Source of the DNA: Candidatus Falkowiibacteriota bacterium
Lineage (GTDB): Bacteria; Patescibacteriota; Patescibacteriia; Patescibacteriales; SZUA-104
NCBI GenBank assembly: GCA_027020105.1
Contig: JALUVW010000014.1
Span: forward strand, 1 to 17,780
Direction of reading: 5' to 3'
Length of the DNA: 17,780 nt
The notes beneath the pieces were generated by a model that searched no databases, had not been told where the DNA came from, and worked only from the letters and a program-made list of their open reading frames with translations. Of the stretch, positions 11,987-17,780 are shown piece after piece; positions within the stretch are counted from its first letter, which is position 1; every line of letters starts with the position of its first letter. A program made the translations under genes and the position numbers.

Positions 11987-13564
11987 ATGGAGTTTAAGTT
12001 TGAAGGCGGTTTATCCAAATCCAAGATATTTTTAATTTGTTGCGCCGCTTTTATAGCGGGGGTCGCCGTTGCTTCTTTTTTACCGTTGGGAATAATACAA
12101 AGGGATTTGTTATGGTTCGCGGGCGTTGTCGGCGGCGCGTCGGTTTTGGTTTTGTTTTGGGAAAATAAGATTATAAGAATGGCGGCTCTCGCGGGGCTGT
12201 TTTTGTTTTTGGGGATTTGGAGGTATTCCGTCGGATTGCCGGAGAACGCGCCTGATAAAATTTGGCATTACAACGGACAAACCGTAACGGTGGTCGCCAC
12301 GGTTTCAAGCGAGCCGGACGTAAGGCGGAATAATGTTAAATACACCGTAGAGGCGCGCCGCGGCGCGTCTCCGCAATTGCCGCCGGCGGTTAGCGGCAAA
12401 ATTCTGGTTACCGCGAATTTGTACCCGCGGTACGGTTACGGCGATGAATTGGAAATTTCTTGCGAACTTTTAAGGCCGGAGCCGTTTAACGACTTTCAGT
12501 ATGATAAATATTTGGCCAGATATGACATTTATTCGGTTTGCCGTTATCCTCTCTTGCGTCCCGTTTGCGTGTCGGCGGAACAGGGGTTCGGAGAGCGGGA
12601 ATCCTTTTTTGATTGCGAAACAAAAAACAGCGGGAATTGGCTGTACAAGAATATATTCAAGGTAAAAAACAAAATACGCGAGATTATTGATTACGGATTG
12701 ACCGAGCCGGAAAGCGGTTTGGCGCGAGCGATTATATTGGGAGACAAAAGGGCGGTTCCGGACGATTTGCGCGAAAAATTTTCCAATGCCGGCGTAAGCC
12801 ATATTATGGCGATTTCGGGGATGCATATCAGTATTTTGGCGGAGATTGTTATGTTTATGCTGTTGGGAGCGGGACTTTGGCGCAAACACGCTTTTTATTT
12901 TGCCGCGATATTTTTGGCAATTTATATTATGTTAATCGGATTGCCGGCATCGGCCATGCGCGCGGGATTGATGGGGTTTTTGGTTTTATGGGCGTTGAAT
13001 TTGGGGCGGCTCAACAAGCTAACGAATTCTTTGGTTTTTGCCGCCGCCATACTTCTTTTGGCCAACCCCAAACTGCTTCGCGACGATATCGGTTTTCAGC
13101 TTTCTTTCTTGGCCGTAGCCGGCATCGTTTACGGTTATTCCGCGCTGAAAGCAACGTTTAGAGAGCCGCCAAAAATTTTTGAAAATATCAGTATGGCCTT
13201 ACGCGATATATTTATCATAACGATATCCGCGCAAATTTTTACTCTGCCCATCATCGCCTTGAATTTTTCCAAAGTTTCAATTATCGCGCCCATAGCCAAT
13301 TTGTTGATTATTTGGATCTTGCCGTTTCTGATGGCGGCCATCTTGTCAGCATTGCTTCCGGGTTTATTGTTCCCGAGTGTTTCTTTTTTGTTTTTTCTTC
13401 CCGCCAAACTGCTGTTAAAATACATAATACTTGCCGTGGAGATTTTAACCAAAACGCCTTACGCGTATTTTGATATAAATTATTTATGGAGGGGCTGGGT
13501 TGTTTTGTATTATGGAGTTGTCGGATGGATGATATGGGCAATGAAAAAAAGGCAAGATTCGTAA
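11987..13564 (+). CDS. comEC: ComEC/Rec2-family DNA uptake channel, without C-terminal nuclease-like domain
   Basis: ComEC forms the inner-membrane channel for single-stranded DNA in natural transformation. The frame opens at 11954 inside the palindrome, but the ATG at 11987 (525 residues, preceded by GTGGGG) is the more sensible start. Residues 1-85 hold about three membrane segments, and 85-180 form the soluble N-terminal domain with an OB-like region (GQTVTVVATVSSEPDVR). The conserved competence domain follows with LARAIILGDKRAVP, FSNAGVSHIMAISGMHISIL, ASAMRAGLMG and IGFQLSFLAVAG, then further membrane helices to the end. The metallo-beta-lactamase-like domain that follows in ComEC of Firmicutes and Proteobacteria is missing. 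Short forms of this kind are what I expect in Patescibacteria. Confidence 0.92.
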   Translation: MEFKFEGGLSKSKIFLICCAAFIAGVAVASFLPLGIIQRDLLWFAGVVGGASVLVLFWENKIIRMAALAGLFLFLGIWRYSVGLPENAPDKIWHYNGQTVTVVATVSSEPDVRRNNVKYTVEARRGASPQLPPAVSGKILVTANLYPRYGYGDELEISCELLRPEPFNDFQYDKYLARYDIYSVCRYPLLRPVCVSAEQGFGERESFFDCETKNSGNWLYKNIFKVKNKIREIIDYGLTEPESGLARAIILGDKRAVPDDLREKFSNAGVSHIMAISGMHISILAEIVMFMLLGAGLWRKHAFYFAAIFLAIYIMLIGLPASAMRAGLMGFLVLWALNLGRLNKLTNSLVFAAAILLLANPKLLRDDIGFQLSFLAVAGIVYGYSALKATFREPPKIFENISMALRDIFIITISAQIFTLPIIALNFSKVSIIAPIANLLIIWILPFLMAAILSALLPGLLFPSVSFLFFLPAKLLLKYIILAVEILTKTPYAYFDINYLWRGWVVLYYGVVGWMIWAMKKRQDS

Positions 13565-13582
13565 GTATTTCGCGAAAGCCGT

Positions 13583-13612
13583 TTGGATATTTTGCTTAAA
13601 TTATGATAAAAT
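13583..13612 (+). promoter_or_regulatory. Promoter of the polyprenyl synthase gene
   Basis: TTGGAT (13583-13588) and TAAAAT (13607-13612) are 18 bp apart. The TATGATAAAAT stretch is the same as in the promoter of the TrpR-like gene at 11341-11351. Confidence 0.45.
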
Positions 13613-13654
13613 GAAAATAATCAAACGGAGGGCTTAAATAATCAGGGACGCGTT

Positions 13655-14680
13655 ATGGCAAACAAAAACAACATAAAATTAATTTTGGAAAAAACGGCAA
13701 AGCGAGTTGATCCGATAATTTTAAAAATATTATGCTCATCCGTTTTTAAAAATCATCATAGCGTAATCAAGCATCAGATTGAGATCGGCGGCAAAAGATT
13801 AAGGCCGATTTTAACTCTGCTTTCCTGCCGGATGATGGGAGGAAAAACAAAAGACGCGCTGTACCCGGCGGCGGCCTTGGAAATTTTGCATAATTACACC
13901 TTGATTGTTGACGATATAATTGATCATAGCGACCTTAGAAGGGGACGGCCTACAGTACGCAAAAAATACGGCGTATCATTGGCAAATATTATTTCCATGA
14001 ATTACGCGGCTTCAATTTTTTATCCGTTAGCGGGCGTTGAAAACAAGGAGAGAATAATTAGAATACTGGCCACAACATTGAAAACAATAACAAGCGGACA
14101 AATTTTGGATATTTTATTTGAACAAGGAGGAAGAGATAATGAAAAATACATAGTGAAAAACAGGTATCATCGGATCAGTCTAAATGATTATTTTGGAATG
14201 ATTGGCAAAAAAACAGCTAGTTTAACGAGCGCTTGCGCCGAAATAGGAGGAATATGCGCCAACGCTTCGGATAAAGAGATAAAAATTTTAAAAAATTTCG
14301 GGTATAATTTGGGAATGGCGTTCCAGATTCAAGACGATATATTGGATATATTCGGAGATGAAAAAAAATTCGGAAAAAAAATCGGCAAGGACATTGAAGA
14401 AAGAAAATTGGGGAATATCGTCATCCTTCTCGCCATGGATGAGTTTTCCCTTAAAAATAAAAAACAATTTTTAAGTATTTTAAGAAAGAGGAAGATAAGC
14501 AATAAAGACATTAAAGAGGGGATAGGCCTAATTAAAAAAACAAACGCCCAAAGCAGGGCCTATAAATTGGAAATAAATTATGTTAAAAAGGCCAAGCAAA
14601 GCTTAGCGAGGTTGCCGAAGAATAAATGGAATGACATTCTAAGCGAATTGACGGATTATTTGGTTGAAAGAAAAGCGTAA
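13655..14680 (+). CDS. Trans-polyprenyl diphosphate synthase
   Basis: The enzyme condenses isopentenyl diphosphate with allylic diphosphates to give C15-C20 or longer chains. The 341-residue protein has the family motifs in order: GGKRLRP near residue 46; the first aspartate-rich motif DDIIDHSDLRRGRPT with D86, D87 and D90; and the second, QIQDDILDIFGD with D227, D228 and D231, followed by KKIGKDIEERK. Chain length cannot be fixed from sequence alone: the residues before the first motif (LEILHNYTLIV) give a fairly bulky floor, but this is not decisive. It has its own promoter candidate and ends at a bidirectional terminator. A UbiA-family prenyltransferase 1.2 kb downstream could use its product. 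Confidence 0.93.
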   Translation: MANKNNIKLILEKTAKRVDPIILKILCSSVFKNHHSVIKHQIEIGGKRLRPILTLLSCRMMGGKTKDALYPAAALEILHNYTLIVDDIIDHSDLRRGRPTVRKKYGVSLANIISMNYAASIFYPLAGVENKERIIRILATTLKTITSGQILDILFEQGGRDNEKYIVKNRYHRISLNDYFGMIGKKTASLTSACAEIGGICANASDKEIKILKNFGYNLGMAFQIQDDILDIFGDEKKFGKKIGKDIEERKLGNIVILLAMDEFSLKNKKQFLSILRKRKISNKDIKEGIGLIKKTNAQSRAYKLEINYVKKAKQSLARLPKNKWNDILSELTDYLVERKA

Positions 14681-14691
14681 AATTATTTACA

Positions 14692-14728
14692 AAAAAAGAG
14701 CCGCCGAGACTGTTTCTCGGCGGTTTTT
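14692..14728. terminator. Bidirectional terminator between convergent genes
   Basis: CCGCCGAGA (14701-14709) pairs with TCTCGGCGG (14715-14723). A T-run follows at 14724-14728 for the plus strand. An A-run at 14692-14698 serves the minus-strand zinc-ribbon operon. Confidence 0.88.
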
Positions 14729-14732
14729 GTTT

Positions 14733-14873
14733 TCATTGCCACCCGCGGGAAGGCTCGGGGGCTATGTTTTTTTCGCATTTCGGACAAAAATATATTATTT
14801 TTTCATCCTTGTCGCGTTTTTCATATACCGTGGTTCCGCATTGGCGGCATACGATGAAAGATTTTACTTTCAT
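14733..14873 (-). CDS. 46-residue zinc-ribbon protein
   Basis: The minus-strand ATG at 14873 is preceded by a strong Shine-Dalgarno (AGGAGG) and the frame ends with TGA at 14733-14735. The protein has two CxxC pairs, CRQC (residues 9-12) and CPKC (31-34), 18 residues apart, which is the geometry of a treble-clef or rubredoxin-like zinc ribbon. The last part (PEPSRGWQ) is a short polar tail. Small zinc ribbons often bind RNA, ribosomes or transcription machinery, but no specific family is recognised. It is the second gene of the T-box-controlled transcript, 30 bp after the first, with a terminator directly behind it. The strong ribosome binding site is unusual in this window and supports real translation. 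Confidence 0.8.
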   Translation of the reverse strand: MKVKSFIVCRQCGTTVYEKRDKDEKIIYFCPKCEKNIAPEPSRGWQ

Positions 14874-14903
14874 TTTTTCCTCCTTTTAATCTTGGGTTAT
14901 TTT

Positions 14904-15074
14904 TTAAATGATCATTTCGGCTTTTTTAATTAAGGGCATAAAAAGGTAGTCGCGATGATAGTGTTTTTTACAGTCATTAATAATATTTTCCAGTTCTTCC
15001 AGCGCCAATAAGCGAGAATTTGTTGGTTTTCTTTTTGACGCTTCTTCCGCCGCATGAAAAACATGGTAACTCAT
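14904..15074 (-). CDS. 56-residue protein of unknown function, first gene of the T-box transcript
   Basis: The minus-strand ATG at 15074 has a strong Shine-Dalgarno (AAGGAGGGG) 5 bp upstream, and the frame ends with TAA at 14904-14906. The product is soluble and helical in character (SRLLALEELENIINDCKKHYHRDYLFMPLIKKAEMII) with several histidines. I know no family for it. It lies directly downstream of the T-box terminator and is followed after 30 bp by the zinc-ribbon gene, so both should respond to the same uncharged tRNA. The opposite strand carries an ORF that is a shadow. Confidence 0.72.
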   Translation of the reverse strand: MSYHVFHAAEEASKRKPTNSRLLALEELENIINDCKKHYHRDYLFMPLIKKAEMII

Positions 15075-15110
15075 AGTGCCCCTCCTTTTTGTCGCAAAGA
15101 TCTATTGGAA

Positions 15111-15171
15111 AATTAAAAAACTTCCCGTCTCTTTGCCCATACTAAAACAGTATCGGCAAAGGGGCGAGAAG
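15111..15171 (-). terminator. Regulated terminator of the T-box leader
   Basis: On the minus strand the hairpin pairs 15171-15149 with 15121-15143, about 21 pairs around a 5-nt loop with two mismatches, and is followed by T residues (15111-15120). Its 5' arm contains CCCCTTT, which is also complementary to the AAAGGG that starts the T-box, so antiterminator and terminator are mutually exclusive. Confidence 0.88.
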
Positions 15172-15339
15172 TCTTAAAAAGATTCACGCGGTGCCACCCT
15201 TTTTTAGAACAAAAAAACCGCCATGGAAAGCGACCTTTGTTCCACTCATCAACTCAGGCCTCGCCTTAAAAGCGAGCGACATTGATTATCCCATGGTTAC
15301 GGAGGATTCCGAGTTTCCACTATCGCAGAAACCACCTTT

Positions 15340-15394
15340 CCCGAGTTATCGGGATAAGCCGGACCCAGCCCCGAATTTATTCGGGATCCGGCTT
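15340..15394. repeat. Nested palindromes inside the T-box leader
   Basis: CCCGA/TCGGG (15340-15353) is followed by AAGCCGGA (15356-15363) pairing with TCCGGCTT (15387-15394), which encloses CCCGAAT/ATTCGGG (15370-15385). All arms are perfect. They may form part of stem I or be a palindromic repeat inserted in the leader. Confidence 0.65.
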
Positions 15395-15424
15395 GTAGGT
15401 TTTACAATTTTTAATGTTGTTAAC

Positions 15425-15452
15425 ATTTTAACATATTGATAAAATATGTCAA
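15425..15452 (-). promoter_or_regulatory. Strong promoter of the T-box operon
   Basis: On the minus strand TTGACA (15452-15447) is followed at 16 bp by TAAAAT (15430-15425), with an extended -10 TG one base before it. Transcription should start near 15418. Confidence 0.85.
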
Positions 15453-15842
15453 CAGTTTTAGGCGAGTTAAGGGTGTTACCCATATATCTGGTTTTTTGTC
15501 AGGGCCGATTACTTTGATAAAGCGCAAAAAAATGTTAGAATATAGACAGGCAATAAAATAAATTTTTGCTCTTTAGGTGATTTTCGGGTGATTATTTGCG
15601 CGTTTTGCCAAACATTTTGCCATTCCGCGCGGCACCTTGCCTGTCGGCTGACAGGTGGAGCGGAAATAGAAACCAAGGGGCTAAACCGTAAAACTTGATA
15701 CAAAAGCCGTATTATAAATATATGGAGCAACCTTGATGTTTCTGGATATTTTTTTAAAATAAAAGTTTTGGGACGATAAAAATTTATATTATCCGCGAAA
15801 TTATTTAAAGAATTTAGTTTTTAAAATAATATTATCATATTC
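15453..15842. other. Non-coding region between divergent units
   Basis: No convincing gene is seen. The region holds the plus-strand promoter, then a hairpin at 15623-15665: outer TTCCGC/GCGGAA and inner CCTGTC/GACAGG. The left arm TTGCCTGTC (15637-15645) is also complementary to GACAGGCAA at 15545-15553, so two folds are possible. The last 120 bp before the prenyltransferase ATG are very AT-rich, without a Shine-Dalgarno. Confidence 0.5.
15514..15541 (+). promoter_or_regulatory. Divergent plus-strand promoter with extended -10
   Basis: TTGATA (15514-15519) and TAGAAT (15536-15541) are 16 bp apart, with TG one base before the -10 hexamer. It would start near 15548 and give the prenyltransferase gene a leader of about 295 nt, divergent from the T-box promoter. 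Confidence 0.5.
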
Positions 15843-16694
15843 ATGAGGAAAATTTTTGAATTTATTTTTAATGAAATTTTGTATAACGGTCATTTACAGA
15901 CAATAGGATCTTTATCTGTAGTTATTTTTTCTTCGTTATTATTTGATATTCAGGTTACTTGGGATTTATTACTTATTCTGTATTTGAATTTTTACATAAT
16001 ATATTTGTATAATCGTTATCAGGAAATAAACATTGATTATTTAACGAATAAGGAAAGAACCGAACATCTGCTTAAATTTAAAAAGTATATCCCCGCCGTA
16101 ATAATTATTTTGTTAGCTTGTTTAATTGCTTTACTTATTTATTTTGCTGATTTTTCATTTATAATATTTATTGCCGCCATTACTGTTTTTGGATTTTTGT
16201 ACACGGTTTTTTTTAAAAAACTAACGAAGCATATTATTATTTTTAAGAATATATATGTTGCCGCGTTTTTCGCCCTTCTCGTTATTTATCCGTTTATATA
16301 CTATGATTTACCCTTTAAAAGCATGTTAACATACATAGTGCCGTTGGTGATTTTTGTTTTTTTGAGAGCGGTTTCAATGCAGCTTATCCTTGACCTAAAA
16401 GACATAAAAAGCGATCAAGGAGAGGGCCTCCTCACTTTGGGGGTGTTATGGGGGAGAGAAAGGGCGCTGAAAGCGTTAATGACTTTAAGTTTTCTGGTAG
16501 CGGGCTTGGGGCCGCTTATTATGGTCGTGTTATTGGATTTTCCCGCTTCGGCGATAGCAATGACGCTTCTTTTGTTGTTTGATTTTTATATTATTGACTT
16601 AATTAAAAAAGAAAGTCCATTGGCCTATATTTTGGAAAGCGGAGAATTTATAATTTGGCCCGTTTTAATTTTATTGGGAGATAAAATTATATGA
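15843..16694 (+). CDS. UbiA-family membrane prenyltransferase
   Basis: UbiA enzymes transfer a polyprenyl chain to an aromatic or other acceptor inside the membrane, using two aspartate-rich motifs that bind Mg-diphosphate. The 283-residue protein has about eight or nine membrane segments. The first motif region is YNRYQEINIDYLTNKERT (about 56-73), where the usual NDxxDxxxD is degenerate: an asparagine and one aspartate remain, with glutamate and glutamine in other places. The second is clear, DLKDIKSDQGEGLLTLGVLWG (about 184-204). The substrate cannot be told. A polyprenyl diphosphate synthase lies upstream, which could supply the donor. The stop codon overlaps the start of the histidine kinase (ATGA, 16691-16694), implying translational coupling. 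Confidence 0.82.
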   Translation: MRKIFEFIFNEILYNGHLQTIGSLSVVIFSSLLFDIQVTWDLLLILYLNFYIIYLYNRYQEINIDYLTNKERTEHLLKFKKYIPAVIIILLACLIALLIYFADFSFIIFIAAITVFGFLYTVFFKKLTKHIIIFKNIYVAAFFALLVIYPFIYYDLPFKSMLTYIVPLVIFVFLRAVSMQLILDLKDIKSDQGEGLLTLGVLWGRERALKALMTLSFLVAGLGPLIMVVLLDFPASAIAMTLLLLFDFYIIDLIKKESPLAYILESGEFIIWPVLILLGDKII

Positions 16695-17780
16695 TGCTGG
16701 ATTTTATAACTGATATTTTTTTGAGCAAGATTACGATTTTATTTATTGACGCCATTGCTTTGTATTTGGCGGTTTTGGTTTTTAGAGATGACCGCAAAGG
16801 AAAAACGAACATGATTTATGTCGTTATGACTTTTTTAATGCTCCTTTGGGTTAATTTTGCTTATATTCCGCGATTTATCAGTCAGGATGACACTGTCAGG
16901 AGTTTATATTTTTTAAAAATCGCGTGGGCGGCCACTCCTTTGTTTTTTACTTTTCTTTATCTGATAACAGTTAATTTAATAGAAAGAGAAAAAGAATATA
17001 AAAAATTAAGCATAGCGACGGTTTTCACGGGCATTGTTTCGGCGCTGGTCACGGGGTTTACGGGTAAAATTGTTGAGGGCATAAAATTTATTGACGGCAT
17101 CTTTACAATTGTTTACGGCCGCTGGATGTTTCTTTTTCTGGGGGCGGTAATTTTTATCATTGCCGCCACCCTTTACCCTATTTTTAGAGAAAGAGTCTTG
17201 AAAAACAAAAAAATAAGGTATTTTCTTACGGGAGTCATTATTTTTTATATCGCTAACGCGATTTTTAACATTATTCTGCCGGTATTTTTCGGAATGGCGC
17301 GTTTTTATTTTATCGGGGACTACTCAACTATTATATTATTGATTTATACCGCCGTCGGAATAATAAGATTTAAGCTTTTTAATATTAAGGTGGTTGCGGC
17401 CGAGGTGTTGACTTTTTTAATTTGGCTCGTCTTGGCAATCAACGTATTTACTGCTGAAAATATAAAAGATAAGGTTTTGGCAATTACTGTTTTGTTTTTA
17501 TCTGTTATTTTTGGAGTTTTGTTAATCCGCAGCGTGAAAAATGAAATAAAGCAGCGTGAAAAAATGGAGAGGCTGACAACACAATTAAAAATTGCCAATA
17601 AGCGTCTTAGAAAATTAGATACCGCAAAGAGCGAGTTCATATCCATTGCCTCGCATCAGCTGCGAACGCCGTTGACGGTGATAAAAGGATATGTTTCAAT
17701 GATAATGGCGGGGGATTTTGGCAAATTAAACCCTAAGATGGCCGATCCGATAAATAAGATTTCGGAATCAAGCAAAAGAT
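16691..17780 (+). CDS. Membrane sensor histidine kinase (3' end beyond the window)
   Basis: The ATG at 16691 overlaps the prenyltransferase stop by 4 bp (an in-frame ATG also follows at 16694), and the frame stays open to the window end, so 363 residues are visible. About eight hydrophobic segments fill residues 1-285, resembling the multi-helix N-terminal sensor regions of bacterial histidine kinases. A coiled-coil linker (about 285-315, KNEIKQREKMERLTTQLKIANKRLRKL) leads into the dimerisation/phosphoacceptor domain. The H-box SEFISIASHQLRTPLTVIKGY has phosphoacceptor H322. The ATP-binding domain is outside the window. Many UbiA-like proteins stand alone, so a kinase coupled to one is unusual. 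Whether the sensor responds to a prenylated product is speculation. Confidence 0.9.
   Translation, partial: MMLDFITDIFLSKITILFIDAIALYLAVLVFRDDRKGKTNMIYVVMTFLMLLWVNFAYIPRFISQDDTVRSLYFLKIAWAATPLFFTFLYLITVNLIEREKEYKKLSIATVFTGIVSALVTGFTGKIVEGIKFIDGIFTIVYGRWMFLFLGAVIFIIAATLYPIFRERVLKNKKIRYFLTGVIIFYIANAIFNIILPVFFGMARFYFIGDYSTIILLIYTAVGIIRFKLFNIKVVAAEVLTFLIWLVLAINVFTAENIKDKVLAITVLFLSVIFGVLLIRSVKNEIKQREKMERLTTQLKIANKRLRKLDTAKSEFISIASHQLRTPLTVIKGYVSMIMAGDFGKLNPKMADPINKISESSKR

Larger units (their letters stand above)
15111..15418 (-). promoter_or_regulatory. T-box riboswitch
   Basis: The minus strand carries the consensus T-box sequence AGGGTGGCACCGCG at 15200-15187, the element that binds the free 3' end of uncharged tRNA. 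Just upstream is a stem III-like helix (GAACAAA/TTTGTTC with further pairs inside), and downstream is the competing terminator. Farther upstream are several stems that could make up stem I. The specifier codon cannot be assigned safely. One reading places it in AACAAAGGTCG (about 15240-15230), which would give GGT or GTC. A nested palindrome (15340-15394) sits in the upstream part of the leader and may be an insertion. T-boxes normally control aminoacyl-tRNA synthetase, amino acid biosynthesis or transport genes. The genes here are none of these. Confidence 0.9.

Noticed and set aside
14664..14933. Plus-strand ORF of 89 codons downstream of the polyprenyl synthase
   Set aside because: It spans a bidirectional terminator and is antisense to the zinc-ribbon gene, which has a strong ribosome binding site and CxxC pairs.
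15191..15439. Plus-strand ORF of 82 codons
   Set aside because: It lies entirely opposite the T-box riboswitch, whose conserved core and terminator explain the sequence.
1..17780. UGA recoding as in Gracilibacteria or Absconditabacteria
   Set aside because: TGA serves as the terminal stop of the prenyltransferase and zinc-ribbon genes, and RF2 with an SPF motif is encoded.

Overview
The window looks like a chromosomal piece of a Candidate Phyla Radiation bacterium, most likely Parcubacteria/Patescibacteria. This is inferred from gene content and style: compact genes, few Shine-Dalgarno sites, a ComEC without its metallo-beta-lactamase domain, a stand-alone YqfO-insert protein, a YerC/YecD TrpR-family regulator, class III ribonucleotide reductase, and many palindromic intergenic repeats. 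The genetic code appears standard: TGA ends at least two genes and RF2 is present with its SPF motif.

Layout. 1-1514: ftsZ with its promoter and terminator. 1625-1993: a small YqfO-insert-domain protein. 2104-6300: a deoxyribonucleotide-synthesis cluster. It starts with a promoter carrying two NrdR-box-like sites and a terminated leader, followed by nrdR, nrdD, a separate 48-codon ORF that encodes the NrdD glycyl-radical domain, and the radical-SAM activase nrdG. 6415-7141: a small membrane protein and a minimal O6-alkylguanine-DNA methyltransferase. 7253-8645: a membrane-anchored HtrA protease. 8646-9930: an accessory-looking patch with palindromes, an AT-rich orphan gene and a 50-codon ORF. 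9931-11028: prfB. 11210-11973: a TrpR-family regulator bracketed by two near-identical perfect palindromes of about 52-54 nt. 11987-13564: comEC. 13655-14680: a polyprenyl diphosphate synthase. 14733-15452 (minus strand): a T-box riboswitch driving two tiny genes, one a zinc ribbon. 15843-17780: a UbiA-family prenyltransferase whose stop codon overlaps the start of a membrane histidine kinase that runs off the window.

How the genes work together. NrdR would repress the promoter in front of its own gene when dATP is high. NrdD plus the detached glycyl-radical peptide, activated by NrdG, would form an oxygen-sensitive ribonucleotide reductase. The polyprenyl synthase could supply the allylic diphosphate used by the UbiA-like enzyme, which is translationally coupled to a sensor kinase.

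The most notable observations are the split nrdD, the T-box upstream of a non-synthetase micro-operon, the twin palindromes around the TrpR-like gene, and the NrdR boxes with a structured, terminated leader. No tRNA, rRNA, CRISPR array, transposase or replication origin was recognised.
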